In this document: piece by piece, positions 33,277 to 41,187 of the stretch
Numbering within the stretch: position 1 is the stretch's first letter
How the letters are laid out: the number at the start of each line of letters is the position of its first letter
Origin: Bdellovibrio bacteriovorus HD100
GTDB lineage: Bacteria > Bdellovibrionota > Bdellovibrionia > Bdellovibrionales > Bdellovibrionaceae
Reading direction: 5' to 3'
Assembly (NCBI RefSeq): GCF_000196175.1
Contig: NC_005363.1
Coordinates: forward strand, 1,426,001-1,490,000
DNA: 64,000 nt
Program-made: the position numbers and the translations under genes
Notes under the pieces: generated by a model
The model's database searches: none
Told to the model about the DNA's origin: nothing
The model's input: only the letters and a program-made list of their open reading frames with translations

Positions 33277-34434
33277 TCAAAACTCGAAACCAATGCCCGG
33301 AGGAAGAGAAAATATTTTTGAGAAGATCCAGATTTTTACCGGCGTAAGGTTGCTGGTGGTTTCAAATCTGACAGAGGCCGGTTGCCCAGTTCCTGAATAG
33401 GAGATCAGAAGGTCATGGGAAGAGATGGCCGTCCAACCGTTTTTGTCTTCGGGTTCCCGGACCAAATATGAAAGTCTGACAGTCTTTTCTTTGCTGATCA
33501 GGTGAAAGGTTTGATATCCAAGCAGTAATTCCGGGCCTGGAAGCTCAAAGAAAAACGAAGATTCACCATTTTTGATGATAACGGTCTTCTTGTCTGCGCT
33601 TAACCCCAGAGAGCATTTTTGCTCCTGCCCAAGATTGCTTTCCAGATCTTTGGCGACACAGCTTTCCTCGATGGATTTGTCTTGGATCCAGAAGATCAGA
33701 CTTTTGACATCCTTGGCTCCATTTTCTTCTAGAGGAATTGTTCGTAGAGCTGAACCCACGACGCGTTCATCAAATCCAAGACCGATGAGATGCACTAACA
33801 GGTCATCGGAGGACTTGCCTGAACTGGCATCCATCAGCAGGTGTGTGGCTTCGCGGATTTTTGGATAGTCGGTCGCAGTCAGAATGGAATACAGCGATTT
33901 TGGCTTTACGGCAACTGCGAGGGCTTTGGACTGCACATACAGGTCCATGACCGTTTCGTGGAAAATCAGATAGGCTTGCGTTTCGGGGGACAGGGTGTTG
34001 AAGGCGCTGCTGTCGATCCAGATTTCACCCTCTGTTTGAAAGGCATACTGTTCATAATCCTTTGTTCGGAATTCCATCCCCATTTTTTCGGCGTCAATGC
34101 GGTTCAGTTTTTGGGGCACAAAAATCCAGGTTTTCTTTTGCAATACTTTGAGCAACGCCGGGTTGAATGACGACGTTCTTTCCAGAACTTTGCTGATTTC
34201 TGTTTTCCAAACATCCAGGGACTCAAGTTTGGTGATGTACTGCTCATACATTTTGGAGTTAAATCCGGTGCCGCCACCGCCGTCGCCGGTGTTTCCGCCG
34301 CCGCCACTGGTTTCCGTGGGACCGGTGCTGGTGTGATCACTGGGTTGACAGGCGACGATAAACGTCATGAAGCCGCACAGAAGCCAGGGCATAAGGCGCA
34401 AATAGAATCTGTTTCGCGATGCTGGCACTGTCAT
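33277..34434 (-). CDS. Lipoprotein of unknown function
   Basis: 385 residues from ATG 34434 (AGGAG six bases before), giving a lipoprotein signal MPWLLCGFMTFIVAC with the lipobox cysteine, then a flexible Gly/Thr/Ser-rich linker of about 30 residues with GGGG runs and no recognised domain after it. A longer frame to 34530 lacks an RBS. Transcribed divergently from the TIGR02147 regulator, whose promoter region carries the TTTACC-N4-GTAAAC dyad, so it may be regulated with it. Confidence 0.7.
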   Translation of the reverse strand: MTVPASRNRFYLRLMPWLLCGFMTFIVACQPSDHTSTGPTETSGGGGNTGDGGGGTGFNSKMYEQYITKLESLDVWKTEISKVLERTSSFNPALLKVLQKKTWIFVPQKLNRIDAEKMGMEFRTKDYEQYAFQTEGEIWIDSSAFNTLSPETQAYLIFHETVMDLYVQSKALAVAVKPKSLYSILTATDYPKIREATHLLMDASSGKSSDDLLVHLIGLGFDERVVGSALRTIPLEENGAKDVKSLIFWIQDKSIEESCVAKDLESNLGQEQKCSLGLSADKKTVIIKNGESSFFFELPGPELLLGYQTFHLISKEKTVRLSYLVREPEDKNGWTAISSHDLLISYSGTGQPASVRFETTSNLTPVKIWIFSKIFSLPPGIGFEF

Positions 34435-34557
34435 ATTCGACTCCTGACAACCTGAAGAGCAAGCGGCATGCCTCGCCGTTGGTCGCGAAATCTCATTGTG
34501 AGACAGGAGTAAGGTCTTGATTTTTGACACGGAAATCGAAAAACAGGTCGGGCTTTG

Positions 34558-34573
34558 TTTACCGTTAGTAAAC
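34558..34573. promoter_or_regulatory. Dyad TTTACC-N4-GTAAAC, copy 1 (between divergent genes)
   Basis: TTTACCGTTAGTAAAC, an inverted repeat with a 4-base centre, lies 8 bases before the TIGR02147 regulator ATG and within the divergent region of the lipoprotein gene. A second copy lies before the downstream exported-protein operon. Confidence 0.5.
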
Positions 34574-34580
34574 TGGGGGC

Positions 34581-35387
34581 ATGCTGGATATTTATAATTA
34601 CGATGACTACAGGCTGTTCTTTAAGGATGTACTTCAATCACAAGAGCGGACTGACAAGAAGTACCGCGGAAGATTGGTTGAAGCGATGCGAATCAGCACC
34701 TCGTTGTTTTCGCAGATTCTGAAAGGTGAAAAAAATCTTTCTTCTGAACAGGGCTTGGAGGCCGCAGCCTTCTTTGGTTTTGGTGACAAAGAAACGGATG
34801 TCTTTATGCTGATGATCGAGCTGGGGCGGGCGGGTTCCGTCAAGCTGCAGGCGCGGCTTAAAGACAAGATCCAGATCCTGCAGTCCGAAGCCAAGTCCAT
34901 CAGTGCCCGGGTTCCCAAGGATGTTGTCCTGAGTGATGTCGACAAAGCCACCTACTATTCCTCCTGGCTCTATACTGGTGTCAGGAATCTGCTGCCAACC
35001 CCCGCAGGAAAGGAACTGAAAACCATCGCTGAAAAACTGGGTGTGCCTTTGGAAAAAGTGGACACGGCCATTCAGTTTCTGATTGAAGTGGGCCTGTGCG
35101 AAAGAAAGAATGGACAGCTTTATTACAAGCAGGGGTTCACTCATCTTGATTCAACCCATCCGATGATTCTAAGGCATCACCAGAACTGGCGTCAGCGAGC
35201 CATTGCAAAGATGGATTTTTACAAAGACCCCCATGTCCATTATACAAGTCCCATGTCTTTGTCCGCCGAAGGGGCTCAGAAGATCCGGGATTATCTTCGC
35301 GCAAACATTAAGGAAATCATCAACTTGTCGCGCGAGGGAAACCCTGAGATCGGCTATTGCCTTAATATAGACTGGTACGAATACTGA
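34581..35387 (+). CDS. TIGR02147-family regulator (DUF4423)
   Basis: 268 residues with the TIGR02147 layout: N-terminal HTH-like helices starting MLDIYNYDDYRLFFKDVL, RISTSLFSQILKGEKNLSSEQG, then the C-terminal DUF4423 domain. Members are abundant in Bdellovibrio and Fibrobacter and are thought to be transcription factors. Preceded by a TTTACC-N4-GTAAAC dyad and followed two bases after its stop by a second copy, so autoregulation plus control of the exported-protein operon is likely. No SD is obvious; the AT-rich dyad may overlap translation signals. Confidence 0.75.
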   Translation: MLDIYNYDDYRLFFKDVLQSQERTDKKYRGRLVEAMRISTSLFSQILKGEKNLSSEQGLEAAAFFGFGDKETDVFMLMIELGRAGSVKLQARLKDKIQILQSEAKSISARVPKDVVLSDVDKATYYSSWLYTGVRNLLPTPAGKELKTIAEKLGVPLEKVDTAIQFLIEVGLCERKNGQLYYKQGFTHLDSTHPMILRHHQNWRQRAIAKMDFYKDPHVHYTSPMSLSAEGAQKIRDYLRANIKEIINLSREGNPEIGYCLNIDWYEY

Positions 35388-35388
35388 C

Positions 35389-35404
35389 TTTACCAAAAGT
35401 AAAC
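35389..35404. promoter_or_regulatory. Dyad TTTACC-N4-GTAAAC, copy 2 (before exported-protein operon)
   Basis: TTTACCAAAAGTAAAC shares 13 of 16 bases with copy 1 at 34558, including both half-sites. It lies 96 bases before the first exported-protein gene. Confidence 0.5.
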
Positions 35405-35467
35405 TGAAACCCGGCCGTTTTAACCAACCGGACTTCGCGGAATTTTTCTGGATTCTGTAAAAAGCTT

Positions 35468-35491
35468 CTCATGCGAACTGAATCGTATGAG
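35468..35491 (+). promoter_or_regulatory. Hairpin next to the RBS of the poly-glycine gene
   Basis: CTCATGCGA (35468-35476) pairs with TCGTATGAG (35483-35491) with one G-U pair; its 3' arm runs into the AGGAG Shine-Dalgarno (35490-35494) for ATG 35500. Confidence 0.35.
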
Positions 35492-35499
35492 GAGTTTTT

Positions 35500-36777
35500 A
35501 TGAATTTTTCCAAATGGATCTTCGTGTTGTTGGTTCTGACTCAGGTGCAAGCCCATGCGGGCCCGTTGTGTCTGAATGACCGGTACCAATCGAAATGGAC
35601 GGCGGAAACACTCTCTGAACAAATGTCATCCCTGCAGGAACGCGCGAAGGCAGCAAAGCCCTTGTGGGTTCGCCTTCAAGGCGAGGATCTTCTGATTAAA
35701 GAAGACACACTTCTGGTGCTGCCTGAAAACCCATCTCAGGCTCTGGCGCGAATTGGCAAACTGGCCGTCCGAAACAATGCCATGATTTTCTATGCTCAAA
35801 ATACACGCCTGGTTGTTGCCGAGGTGATGAAATCCTCTCGAGTGCAATTCCTGGATGTGGCGGCGCTGAATCTTTCAGCTGCAATAGATCACACGCAGCA
35901 GGTCGTTTCTTTGACAGAACTAAAAAACAATCCCGATCAGGCTGAACCGTTCAAAAGTTGCACCCTGATGTCCTGTGTAGGTGTTGCCGCGGCCAACGGA
36001 AGTCATGGCGGCGCAGGCGGCAATGGCCGTGATGCTGGCGGCAAAATCAAATGGGGTATTCCACAGTCCACACCCAGTTCTGATGGCGGCGCAGGGGCTT
36101 CTGGCGGTGCCGGCGCGAATGGCCGTAACGGTGACAATGGCGCGCCCGGGGTTGCGGGGTTGAACGCGCACAAACTTTTCATGCAGTTTGAAAGTGTGGA
36201 TCTGTGTAGTGGGGTGGAAATTGTCGCCAGTGGAGGTGCGGGGCTCAAGGGGCTGAAAGGTCTGAATGCTCAGGACGCCGGACAAGGTGGCAATGGTGGC
36301 AAGGGCGGCCGTGGTGGCGGTGCCAAGTGGGATCGTAAAGCCAGCCGAGGTGGCCGTGGGGGCAATGGGGGTGCTGGTGGCAACGGAGGCAACGGTGGAT
36401 TTGGCGGTGATGGCGGCAAAGGCGGTGACGGCGGTCTGGTGGTCGTCGTGGTGAAGCCGCGATTCCTGGATATGGTGAAAGTAAACGACAATATCAATGT
36501 TCTGGTTGCCGGTGGCAAAGGCGGACCGGGTGGAGCCAAGGGGCTTGCGGGCAAAGGTGGCCGCGGTGGTCATGGTGGAGAAGGTGGTAACGGCGGTGAC
36601 GGTTCTGTCTTCAGTCATGGCGGCAGCTCAGGACTTGCCGGAAGTGCGGGAACGCAAGGTCAGGACGGCAAGGATGGGCAGGAGGGCCGTCCCGGTGTAG
36701 AGGGCCGCGAGGGCCTTGTGACCAAAGCGGAGATTTATATTTCCAATGATGTCTCCATTGAGAGCTTTCAATTTTAG
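35500..36777 (+). CDS. Exported poly-glycine/collagen-like protein 1
   Basis: 425 residues. Signal peptide (WIFVLLVLTQVQAHA), an N-terminal domain with cysteines (about 25-165), then long GGX/GNGG tracts (about 165-390) broken by a beta-like segment, and a C-terminal true collagen-like run of G-X-Y triplets (about eight in GTQGQDGKDGQEGRPGVEG). Such tracts can form poly-glycine-II or collagen triple helices; a comparable fold is known in phage tail-tip adhesins. Likely surface-exposed. First of three exported-protein genes; SD GGAG before ATG. Confidence 0.75.
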   Translation: MNFSKWIFVLLVLTQVQAHAGPLCLNDRYQSKWTAETLSEQMSSLQERAKAAKPLWVRLQGEDLLIKEDTLLVLPENPSQALARIGKLAVRNNAMIFYAQNTRLVVAEVMKSSRVQFLDVAALNLSAAIDHTQQVVSLTELKNNPDQAEPFKSCTLMSCVGVAAANGSHGGAGGNGRDAGGKIKWGIPQSTPSSDGGAGASGGAGANGRNGDNGAPGVAGLNAHKLFMQFESVDLCSGVEIVASGGAGLKGLKGLNAQDAGQGGNGGKGGRGGGAKWDRKASRGGRGGNGGAGGNGGNGGFGGDGGKGGDGGLVVVVVKPRFLDMVKVNDNINVLVAGGKGGPGGAKGLAGKGGRGGHGGEGGNGGDGSVFSHGGSSGLAGSAGTQGQDGKDGQEGRPGVEGREGLVTKAEIYISNDVSIESFQF

Positions 36778-36791
36778 TAAGGAGAATGACC

Positions 36792-38009
36792 ATGAAAAAC
36801 GTGTTTAAAAAACTGATCCCTTTGGCTGCGGCTGTGACTTTTGCTGACCCTGCATGGGCCCGGATTCTGGGGGATCCCTCAGAAAGAACCCGCGTGCTGC
36901 TTGAAGAACAACAATTTCTTTGCAGTCAGAATGAAACTCTTGTGATTAACGGCGACGTGGAAATCACGCGCAAGAACGAGGACCTGCGCAATGCACCTCT
37001 GAATGTTGATTTGATCTGCAAACGGATTGAATTCAAAAACGGGGGGAGAATTCTGACGCAATCCAATTTGCAGATTGTAGCTGACTCTGTTGAAGGCTTT
37101 ATGAATGTGGAAAGCATTCGCGGGGTGAAAGGACAGCAGGGTGAATTCGCCTCTGCGGTACTGGAAATTGCCAACACCGGTTCTGCCGGAGCCCGCGGTG
37201 GCAATGGCAGGGGCGGCAGCCTGACAGATTCTCCAGAGGACGGAGGCCGAGGCCAGCATGGCTACAATGGTATGGATGGCCGGGACGGCAACAATGGCGC
37301 TCCGGGTGAACCTGGGGTTCATGCTTCTGACATCGTTGTGAAAATCAACAGAATCCAAGGGACGGTTGGCTTCCGCATCCGCGCAGTTGGGGGCGAAGGC
37401 GGCACGGGCGGTAAGGGTGGCAGAGGGCAACAAGGTGGTAACGGGGGCGTCGGTGGGGACGGCGGTCGTGGTGGGAACCAAAAGTACGCTATTTGGAATC
37501 GCTCTGGCGATGGCGGAGACGGTGGTGATGGAGGACACGGCGGCAACGGCGGTAATGGCGGCGCTGGTGGTGACGGAGGACGAGGTGGCAACGGCGGTAA
37601 GATCGCTTTGTATGTGGCCGAGGTCTTCAACACGCTGGAACTGACCGGGGATGAGTTCGACAACCGCGGAGGCCCCGGAGGTCAGCCAGGTATGGGCGGC
37701 GAAGGTGGTGTTGGTGGCAAAGGGGGCGAAGGTGGTAAGGGCGGATCTTCTGGGACGGCTCTGGTGACCTCAAGTTGTGATGTCCCTCCGTGTGAAGGTG
37801 ATAACGGTCGCCATGGTAAAAAAGGTCTTGATGGCAAGCCGGGACTGGCCGGTCCGCAAGGGCGTCTGGGGCAGGACGGTTTGGCCGGTGTTAAAATTCT
37901 GGATCCGAAATTTAAATTTGTGAAGTCGGTTCCTGACGACTATTTCGACAAGCTGCCCGAGCTGGGAACAGAAAAGAATTTGAAAATACTCAGAATGAAA
38001 CTTCCTTAA
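36792..38009 (+). CDS. Exported poly-glycine/collagen-like protein 2
   Basis: 405 residues from ATG 36792 (AAGGAG nine bases upstream; the ATG two codons earlier is too close). Signal peptide (FKKLIPLAAAVTFADPAWA), N-terminal cysteine-containing region (about 25-130), dense GGX tracts (about 130-330), and a C-terminal collagen-like run (GKKGLDGKPGLAGPQGRLG) of about ten triplets. Paralogous in layout to the preceding protein, so a tandem duplication. They probably assemble together on the outer surface. A MACPF-like gene follows after 16 bases. Confidence 0.75.
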   Translation: MKNVFKKLIPLAAAVTFADPAWARILGDPSERTRVLLEEQQFLCSQNETLVINGDVEITRKNEDLRNAPLNVDLICKRIEFKNGGRILTQSNLQIVADSVEGFMNVESIRGVKGQQGEFASAVLEIANTGSAGARGGNGRGGSLTDSPEDGGRGQHGYNGMDGRDGNNGAPGEPGVHASDIVVKINRIQGTVGFRIRAVGGEGGTGGKGGRGQQGGNGGVGGDGGRGGNQKYAIWNRSGDGGDGGDGGHGGNGGNGGAGGDGGRGGNGGKIALYVAEVFNTLELTGDEFDNRGGPGGQPGMGGEGGVGGKGGEGGKGGSSGTALVTSSCDVPPCEGDNGRHGKKGLDGKPGLAGPQGRLGQDGLAGVKILDPKFKFVKSVPDDYFDKLPELGTEKNLKILRMKLP

Positions 38010-38025
38010 GAGCAGGGACAAAGTT

Positions 38026-39600
38026 ATGAAAAAAATTATTTTGGCAATGTTGTTGTTATCGTTGCAGACGTATGCGCAGACAATCAGTTACAGCGAAAAC
38101 AGTTCTTTGAGGCTCGGGGCGGGGGTGGACTTGGACCACCCCGACAAGGCCAAGGCCAATTGTGTTAAAAGTTCTGATCGTGAATGGCTGGATGGGAACA
38201 CTCCCGTTTCAACAACGTTTGACCTAAGCATGATTGAGACCTCCAGCGAGCTGGAAAGAAAAATGAATTTTGATGTTCAGTTGAATGCGGCGGGCACAAT
38301 CAAGGCCGTGAATTTTGACAGTCAGAATTACTACCGGGTGATTCATAAGTTTCTGGAAAGCAAGAACAGCCTGAATTTTGCGCTGACGGCGGAATTTTCC
38401 TACGGTCGCAAAGGCCTGACAGAAGAGTCCCTGAAGCCCGAGTATCAGACCCTGCTGGACAACGGCAAGTGGCAGGAAGTTTTGAGAAGATGCGGAACGC
38501 ACTTTGTTTCAGAGGAGATTCACCGATCCAAAGTGGTCGTTTTGATTCATGTGAAGAATTCCCGCACCGAAGACATCAAGGAACAGATTCTGGATCTGAA
38601 GAACAAACTGAAAGTTCCCAAGCTGAATTTCGGCGGGGATTTGAATGTTCAGTACAAAGAATTCATCCGCAAGCTGGATAAGATTGGTTCGGTGGAGGTG
38701 AAAGTGGTTTCTGTCGGCGGGCAGGGCGCAGATGCGTTGGGTGTCTTTGCCAATGAAATTGTGGTGGATGATCTGCAAAGCATAAAAAACGCCGCAGAAA
38801 AGTACTTTAGAAGCTTTACGATCGAGAATTCCCCGGTGTTCGCCTATGTGGTAAAACCGTTGGATATTTTCGAGGGCGCTGAAAACATCCGTCCAAGACA
38901 GAAAAAGTGGCAGCACTTGAAATTACTGGCTGACTGGATTTTTGAGCACGAGGAACTGCTGGCAGAAATCAAAGGTATGCAAGCCCGGGTCAGCAAAGCC
39001 CTTTATGCCGTGTACTTTGAACCAAAGTCGATGGCTCTGGAGACCAGGATCAACGAGATTCGCTCTCGGGCTGAAGAGTGTCTGGACCGCTACAACTGTG
39101 ACAACCTTCCGGCCGTGGCACCATTTCCGGTTCATGTCCCATCCCGCGCCGTCAGTGCGGTTTCATTGAACACGCAGTGTGGGTATCTGCCGGTAAGAAA
39201 TTCCAACATGCAGATTCTAAGTGATGTCCGCGTAGGACTTGATGTGGATGTGATGTATGCCAAGGACATTGAAAATATCGAATTGTTCCGTCTGGATCAA
39301 AACGGCGAATTCCAGAATGCAAACTATGGACAGAATGAAGAACTGACGATGGCAAACAATATTCTGGAATCCGAAGTGGGCCGCATCAGAAGATATCAGT
39401 CGGTGAACGAGTTTTCCGCCAACCACGTGCTTTCAGACAGCGCCATCCTGTCAGCACAAGACAGCGTGCTAAAGGCCCAGGAAATCTTCAACGCCGCCTT
39501 TAATTCAATCTACATCATGAAGATCCGATTTAAACAGGGTCAGGACTTAACCCAGATTCTGGGGACCCCTCCGATGAAAAACTGCTCGATCACAAGATAA
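38026..39600 (+). CDS. Exported protein with MACPF-like signature
   Basis: 524 residues with a signal peptide (MKKIILAMLLLSLQTYA). At residues 149-168 it reads W-QEVLRR-C-GTHF-VSEEIH-RS, matching the MACPF consensus (Y/W)-x6-(F/Y)-GT-H-(F/Y)-x6-GG except for C for Phe/Tyr and RS for GG. Upstream is the strand-like FALTAEFSYGRKG expected in the fold. The N-terminal and C-terminal parts contain cysteine pairs (CLDRYNCDN). MACPF proteins make pores in target membranes. Co-transcribed with two poly-glycine proteins, suggesting an adhesion-plus-pore complex, but the GG loss means pore formation is unproven. Confidence 0.55.
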   Translation: MKKIILAMLLLSLQTYAQTISYSENSSLRLGAGVDLDHPDKAKANCVKSSDREWLDGNTPVSTTFDLSMIETSSELERKMNFDVQLNAAGTIKAVNFDSQNYYRVIHKFLESKNSLNFALTAEFSYGRKGLTEESLKPEYQTLLDNGKWQEVLRRCGTHFVSEEIHRSKVVVLIHVKNSRTEDIKEQILDLKNKLKVPKLNFGGDLNVQYKEFIRKLDKIGSVEVKVVSVGGQGADALGVFANEIVVDDLQSIKNAAEKYFRSFTIENSPVFAYVVKPLDIFEGAENIRPRQKKWQHLKLLADWIFEHEELLAEIKGMQARVSKALYAVYFEPKSMALETRINEIRSRAEECLDRYNCDNLPAVAPFPVHVPSRAVSAVSLNTQCGYLPVRNSNMQILSDVRVGLDVDVMYAKDIENIELFRLDQNGEFQNANYGQNEELTMANNILESEVGRIRRYQSVNEFSANHVLSDSAILSAQDSVLKAQEIFNAAFNSIYIMKIRFKQGQDLTQILGTPPMKNCSITR

Positions 39601-39623
39601 CAGTGGATCGCAACTTAATCCAA

Positions 39624-39643
39624 TGCGGGGGCGCGCCCCCGCA
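39624..39643. other. 20-bp perfect GC palindrome
   Basis: TGCGGGGGCG followed by its exact complement CGCCCCCGCA, just after the MACPF-like gene. No U-run follows, so more likely a pausing or processing site than a classical terminator. Confidence 0.4.
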
Positions 39644-39667
39644 CCGCAAACCGAGAGCCCCAGCTAC

Positions 39668-39782
39668 CCAAATCTTCCCCTTTAAATTCAAGTTCCACAG
39701 CGAAGCAAAACGCCAGTGCGAAGCCAGAAAATAAATAACAAGAGCGAGGATGTGTCCGAAGAATTTAAAGGGGAAGATTTGG
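39668..39782. repeat. 22-bp perfect inverted repeat ending at the tRNA-Leu CCA
   Basis: Left arm 39668-39689 and right arm 39761-39782 are exact reverse complements, separated by 71 bases. The right arm's outer three bases are the CCA end of tRNA-Leu, so the repeat abuts the mature tRNA 3' end. Confidence 0.7.
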
Positions 39783-39861
39783 TGCGGGTGGAGGGACTTG
39801 AACCCCCATGCTTTCGCGGGAGATTTTGAGTCTCCTGTGTCTACCATTTCACCACACCCGC
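39780..39861 (-). tRNA. tRNA-Leu (anticodon CAA), CCA encoded
   Basis: Read on the minus strand: acceptor GCGGGTG pairs CACCCGC, anticodon stem GGAGA/TCTCC with loop CTCAAAA giving anticodon CAA (reads UUG), class II variable arm with GC-GAAA-GC, T arm GGTTCAAGT, discriminator A and encoded CCA. Length (82) is slightly short for Leu but the fold is complete. It faces the exported-protein operon; the trypsin-like gene terminator lies just beyond. Confidence 0.9.
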
Positions 39862-39924
39862 AGTGAGACGTCTTTTGTATTGAATTTGCCCGGAACTGAC
39901 AAGGATTTTTTAAATAAAAAATGA

Positions 39925-39949
39925 AAAAGGGGCCTATTAAGCCCCTTTT
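39925..39949 (-). terminator. Terminator of the trypsin-like gene
   Basis: AAAAGGGGC (39925-39933) pairs with GCCCCTTTT (39941-39949) around CTATTAA. Serves the minus-strand protease gene and, with A/T-runs on both sides, could be bidirectional. Confidence 0.8.
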
Positions 39950-39979
39950 GTCATGAATTTGCCCTAATTTTAAGCTGAC

Positions 39980-40879
39980 TTAAAGCTTATTGATTTGATC
40001 GTTGATCCAATCCAGGTGTTCGCGGACGTCCGTGAACAGGGCAACGCCGTGGCAGACGCGCACTTTCTTTTCATCGGTGGCGCGGTTGTCGACCCCCATG
40101 GAGGTGATACCCACCAGGGTCAGGTCAGAACCCACTTGATTATAAAGCGGACCGCCGGAGTCACCCGTGCAAACGCCGGTATTGGCCTGGTCCACGATGA
40201 TGGTTTTTGGAACTGAAACTGACTTTCCAACCAAGGCCAGATAAAAGCTGGTGCCCAGAACATTGGACGAAGGCGTGGAGGTGAAACGCAAAGTTCCAGA
40301 GTCTTCGCCTTTTTCTGTGGTGGTTCCATAGCCCGTCATAATCAGTCGGTCTGTAGGTGCCACGCTGTAGGATTTTTGTGGCAGTTCACGGATTTTGTAG
40401 CCTTCAGGGATGCTGCCAGAGAATTTCAGCACGGCCAGATCTGTCGAGGCGTTGTTGAAGTCTGTTTTGTTCCAATAAGAGTAAGCATCAGGAACCGCCG
40501 TATCAGTCACGAGACGCAAAGTTCTTTTCGGAGCAGAAGAAACACAGCCCACGTTATTGGAAAAAGCGATGGCCGTTTTGCCGCCCCAGCTGGAAATACA
40601 GTGAGCCGCGGTCAGAACTTTGTTATTTGCAACCAGGGTTCCGGTGCAGATGCTGGTCTCTTCTTTATAATTCATATGAATGACCATGACGGTGGAAGAG
40701 CTCAACTCATTCCCCGAAGCCAGGGTTTGTCCATTCACGATACCAAAGGATTTTCCGGATACTTCACAGTTCGAAGGTTCGACTTTAAGATCGCTGCCAC
40801 CGCCAGAGCCGCCGCAGGCACTAAGAAGAGATAGAGACAGAAGGACAGCAGAAGAACGAAGAAATAGAGCAGGGGACAT
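39980..40879 (-). CDS. Trypsin-like serine protease lipoprotein
   Basis: 299 residues. Lipoprotein signal (LLSLSLLSACGGSGG) with a Gly/Ser spacer, then a chymotrypsin-fold domain with catalytic His in LTAAHCIS, Asp in STDLAVLKFS and Ser in CTGDSGGPLYN. Likely attached to an outer-membrane face and used in prey protein degradation. The disulfide cysteines around the active site (AHC, VCTGDSGG) are present. SD AAGGAG before ATG. Confidence 0.92.
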   Translation of the reverse strand: MSPALFLRSSAVLLSLSLLSACGGSGGGSDLKVEPSNCEVSGKSFGIVNGQTLASGNELSSSTVMVIHMNYKEETSICTGTLVANNKVLTAAHCISSWGGKTAIAFSNNVGCVSSAPKRTLRLVTDTAVPDAYSYWNKTDFNNASTDLAVLKFSGSIPEGYKIRELPQKSYSVAPTDRLIMTGYGTTTEKGEDSGTLRFTSTPSSNVLGTSFYLALVGKSVSVPKTIIVDQANTGVCTGDSGGPLYNQVGSDLTLVGITSMGVDNRATDEKKVRVCHGVALFTDVREHLDWINDQINKL

Positions 40880-41187
40880 CCGGGAATCTCCTTATATAGC
40901 GTCTGCACTCCGGCGTCGCCGGCCGAGTTCGAAGAGAAGTTTTACCAAATTTATCCATAGTCAGGGGCACTATGACCCCGCTTTGCAAGAATTTCAGAAA
41001 CCGTACTGGAAGTTGTCACAATTCCCGTCACTCCGGCAAAAGCCCCTTTCCGGTGGTGGGGCCGAGACACCGGGGATATCAATAACTTAGACGCCGGCGA
41101 CGCTTTTTGGCGCTGTTGGCATCAGGCTTGCTCTATGCGACCAGTGACTAAAAGGTTTTTATATAACCAGAACCACGAGGAGATCCT
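40880..41187. other. Divergent intergenic region (308 bp)
   Basis: Separates the trypsin-like gene from the outer-membrane barrel gene. It holds the trypsin-like SD (AAGGAG, minus), an 11-base inverted repeat (40913-40923 and 41093-41103), and a sigma-54-type promoter at 41117-41132. No gene is visible inside. Confidence 0.6.
41117..41132 (+). promoter_or_regulatory. Candidate sigma-54 promoter for the Gln-rich barrel gene
   Basis: TGGCATCAGGCTTGCT fits the TGGCACG-N4-TTGCW consensus at 10 of 12 defined positions, 56 bases before ATG 41188. Confidence 0.5.

Noticed and set aside
35981-37640. GGX-repeat DNA that could look like a CRISPR or satellite array
   Set aside because: Repeats are in-frame Gly codons of two secreted proteins, irregular in length, with no spacer-repeat alternation.
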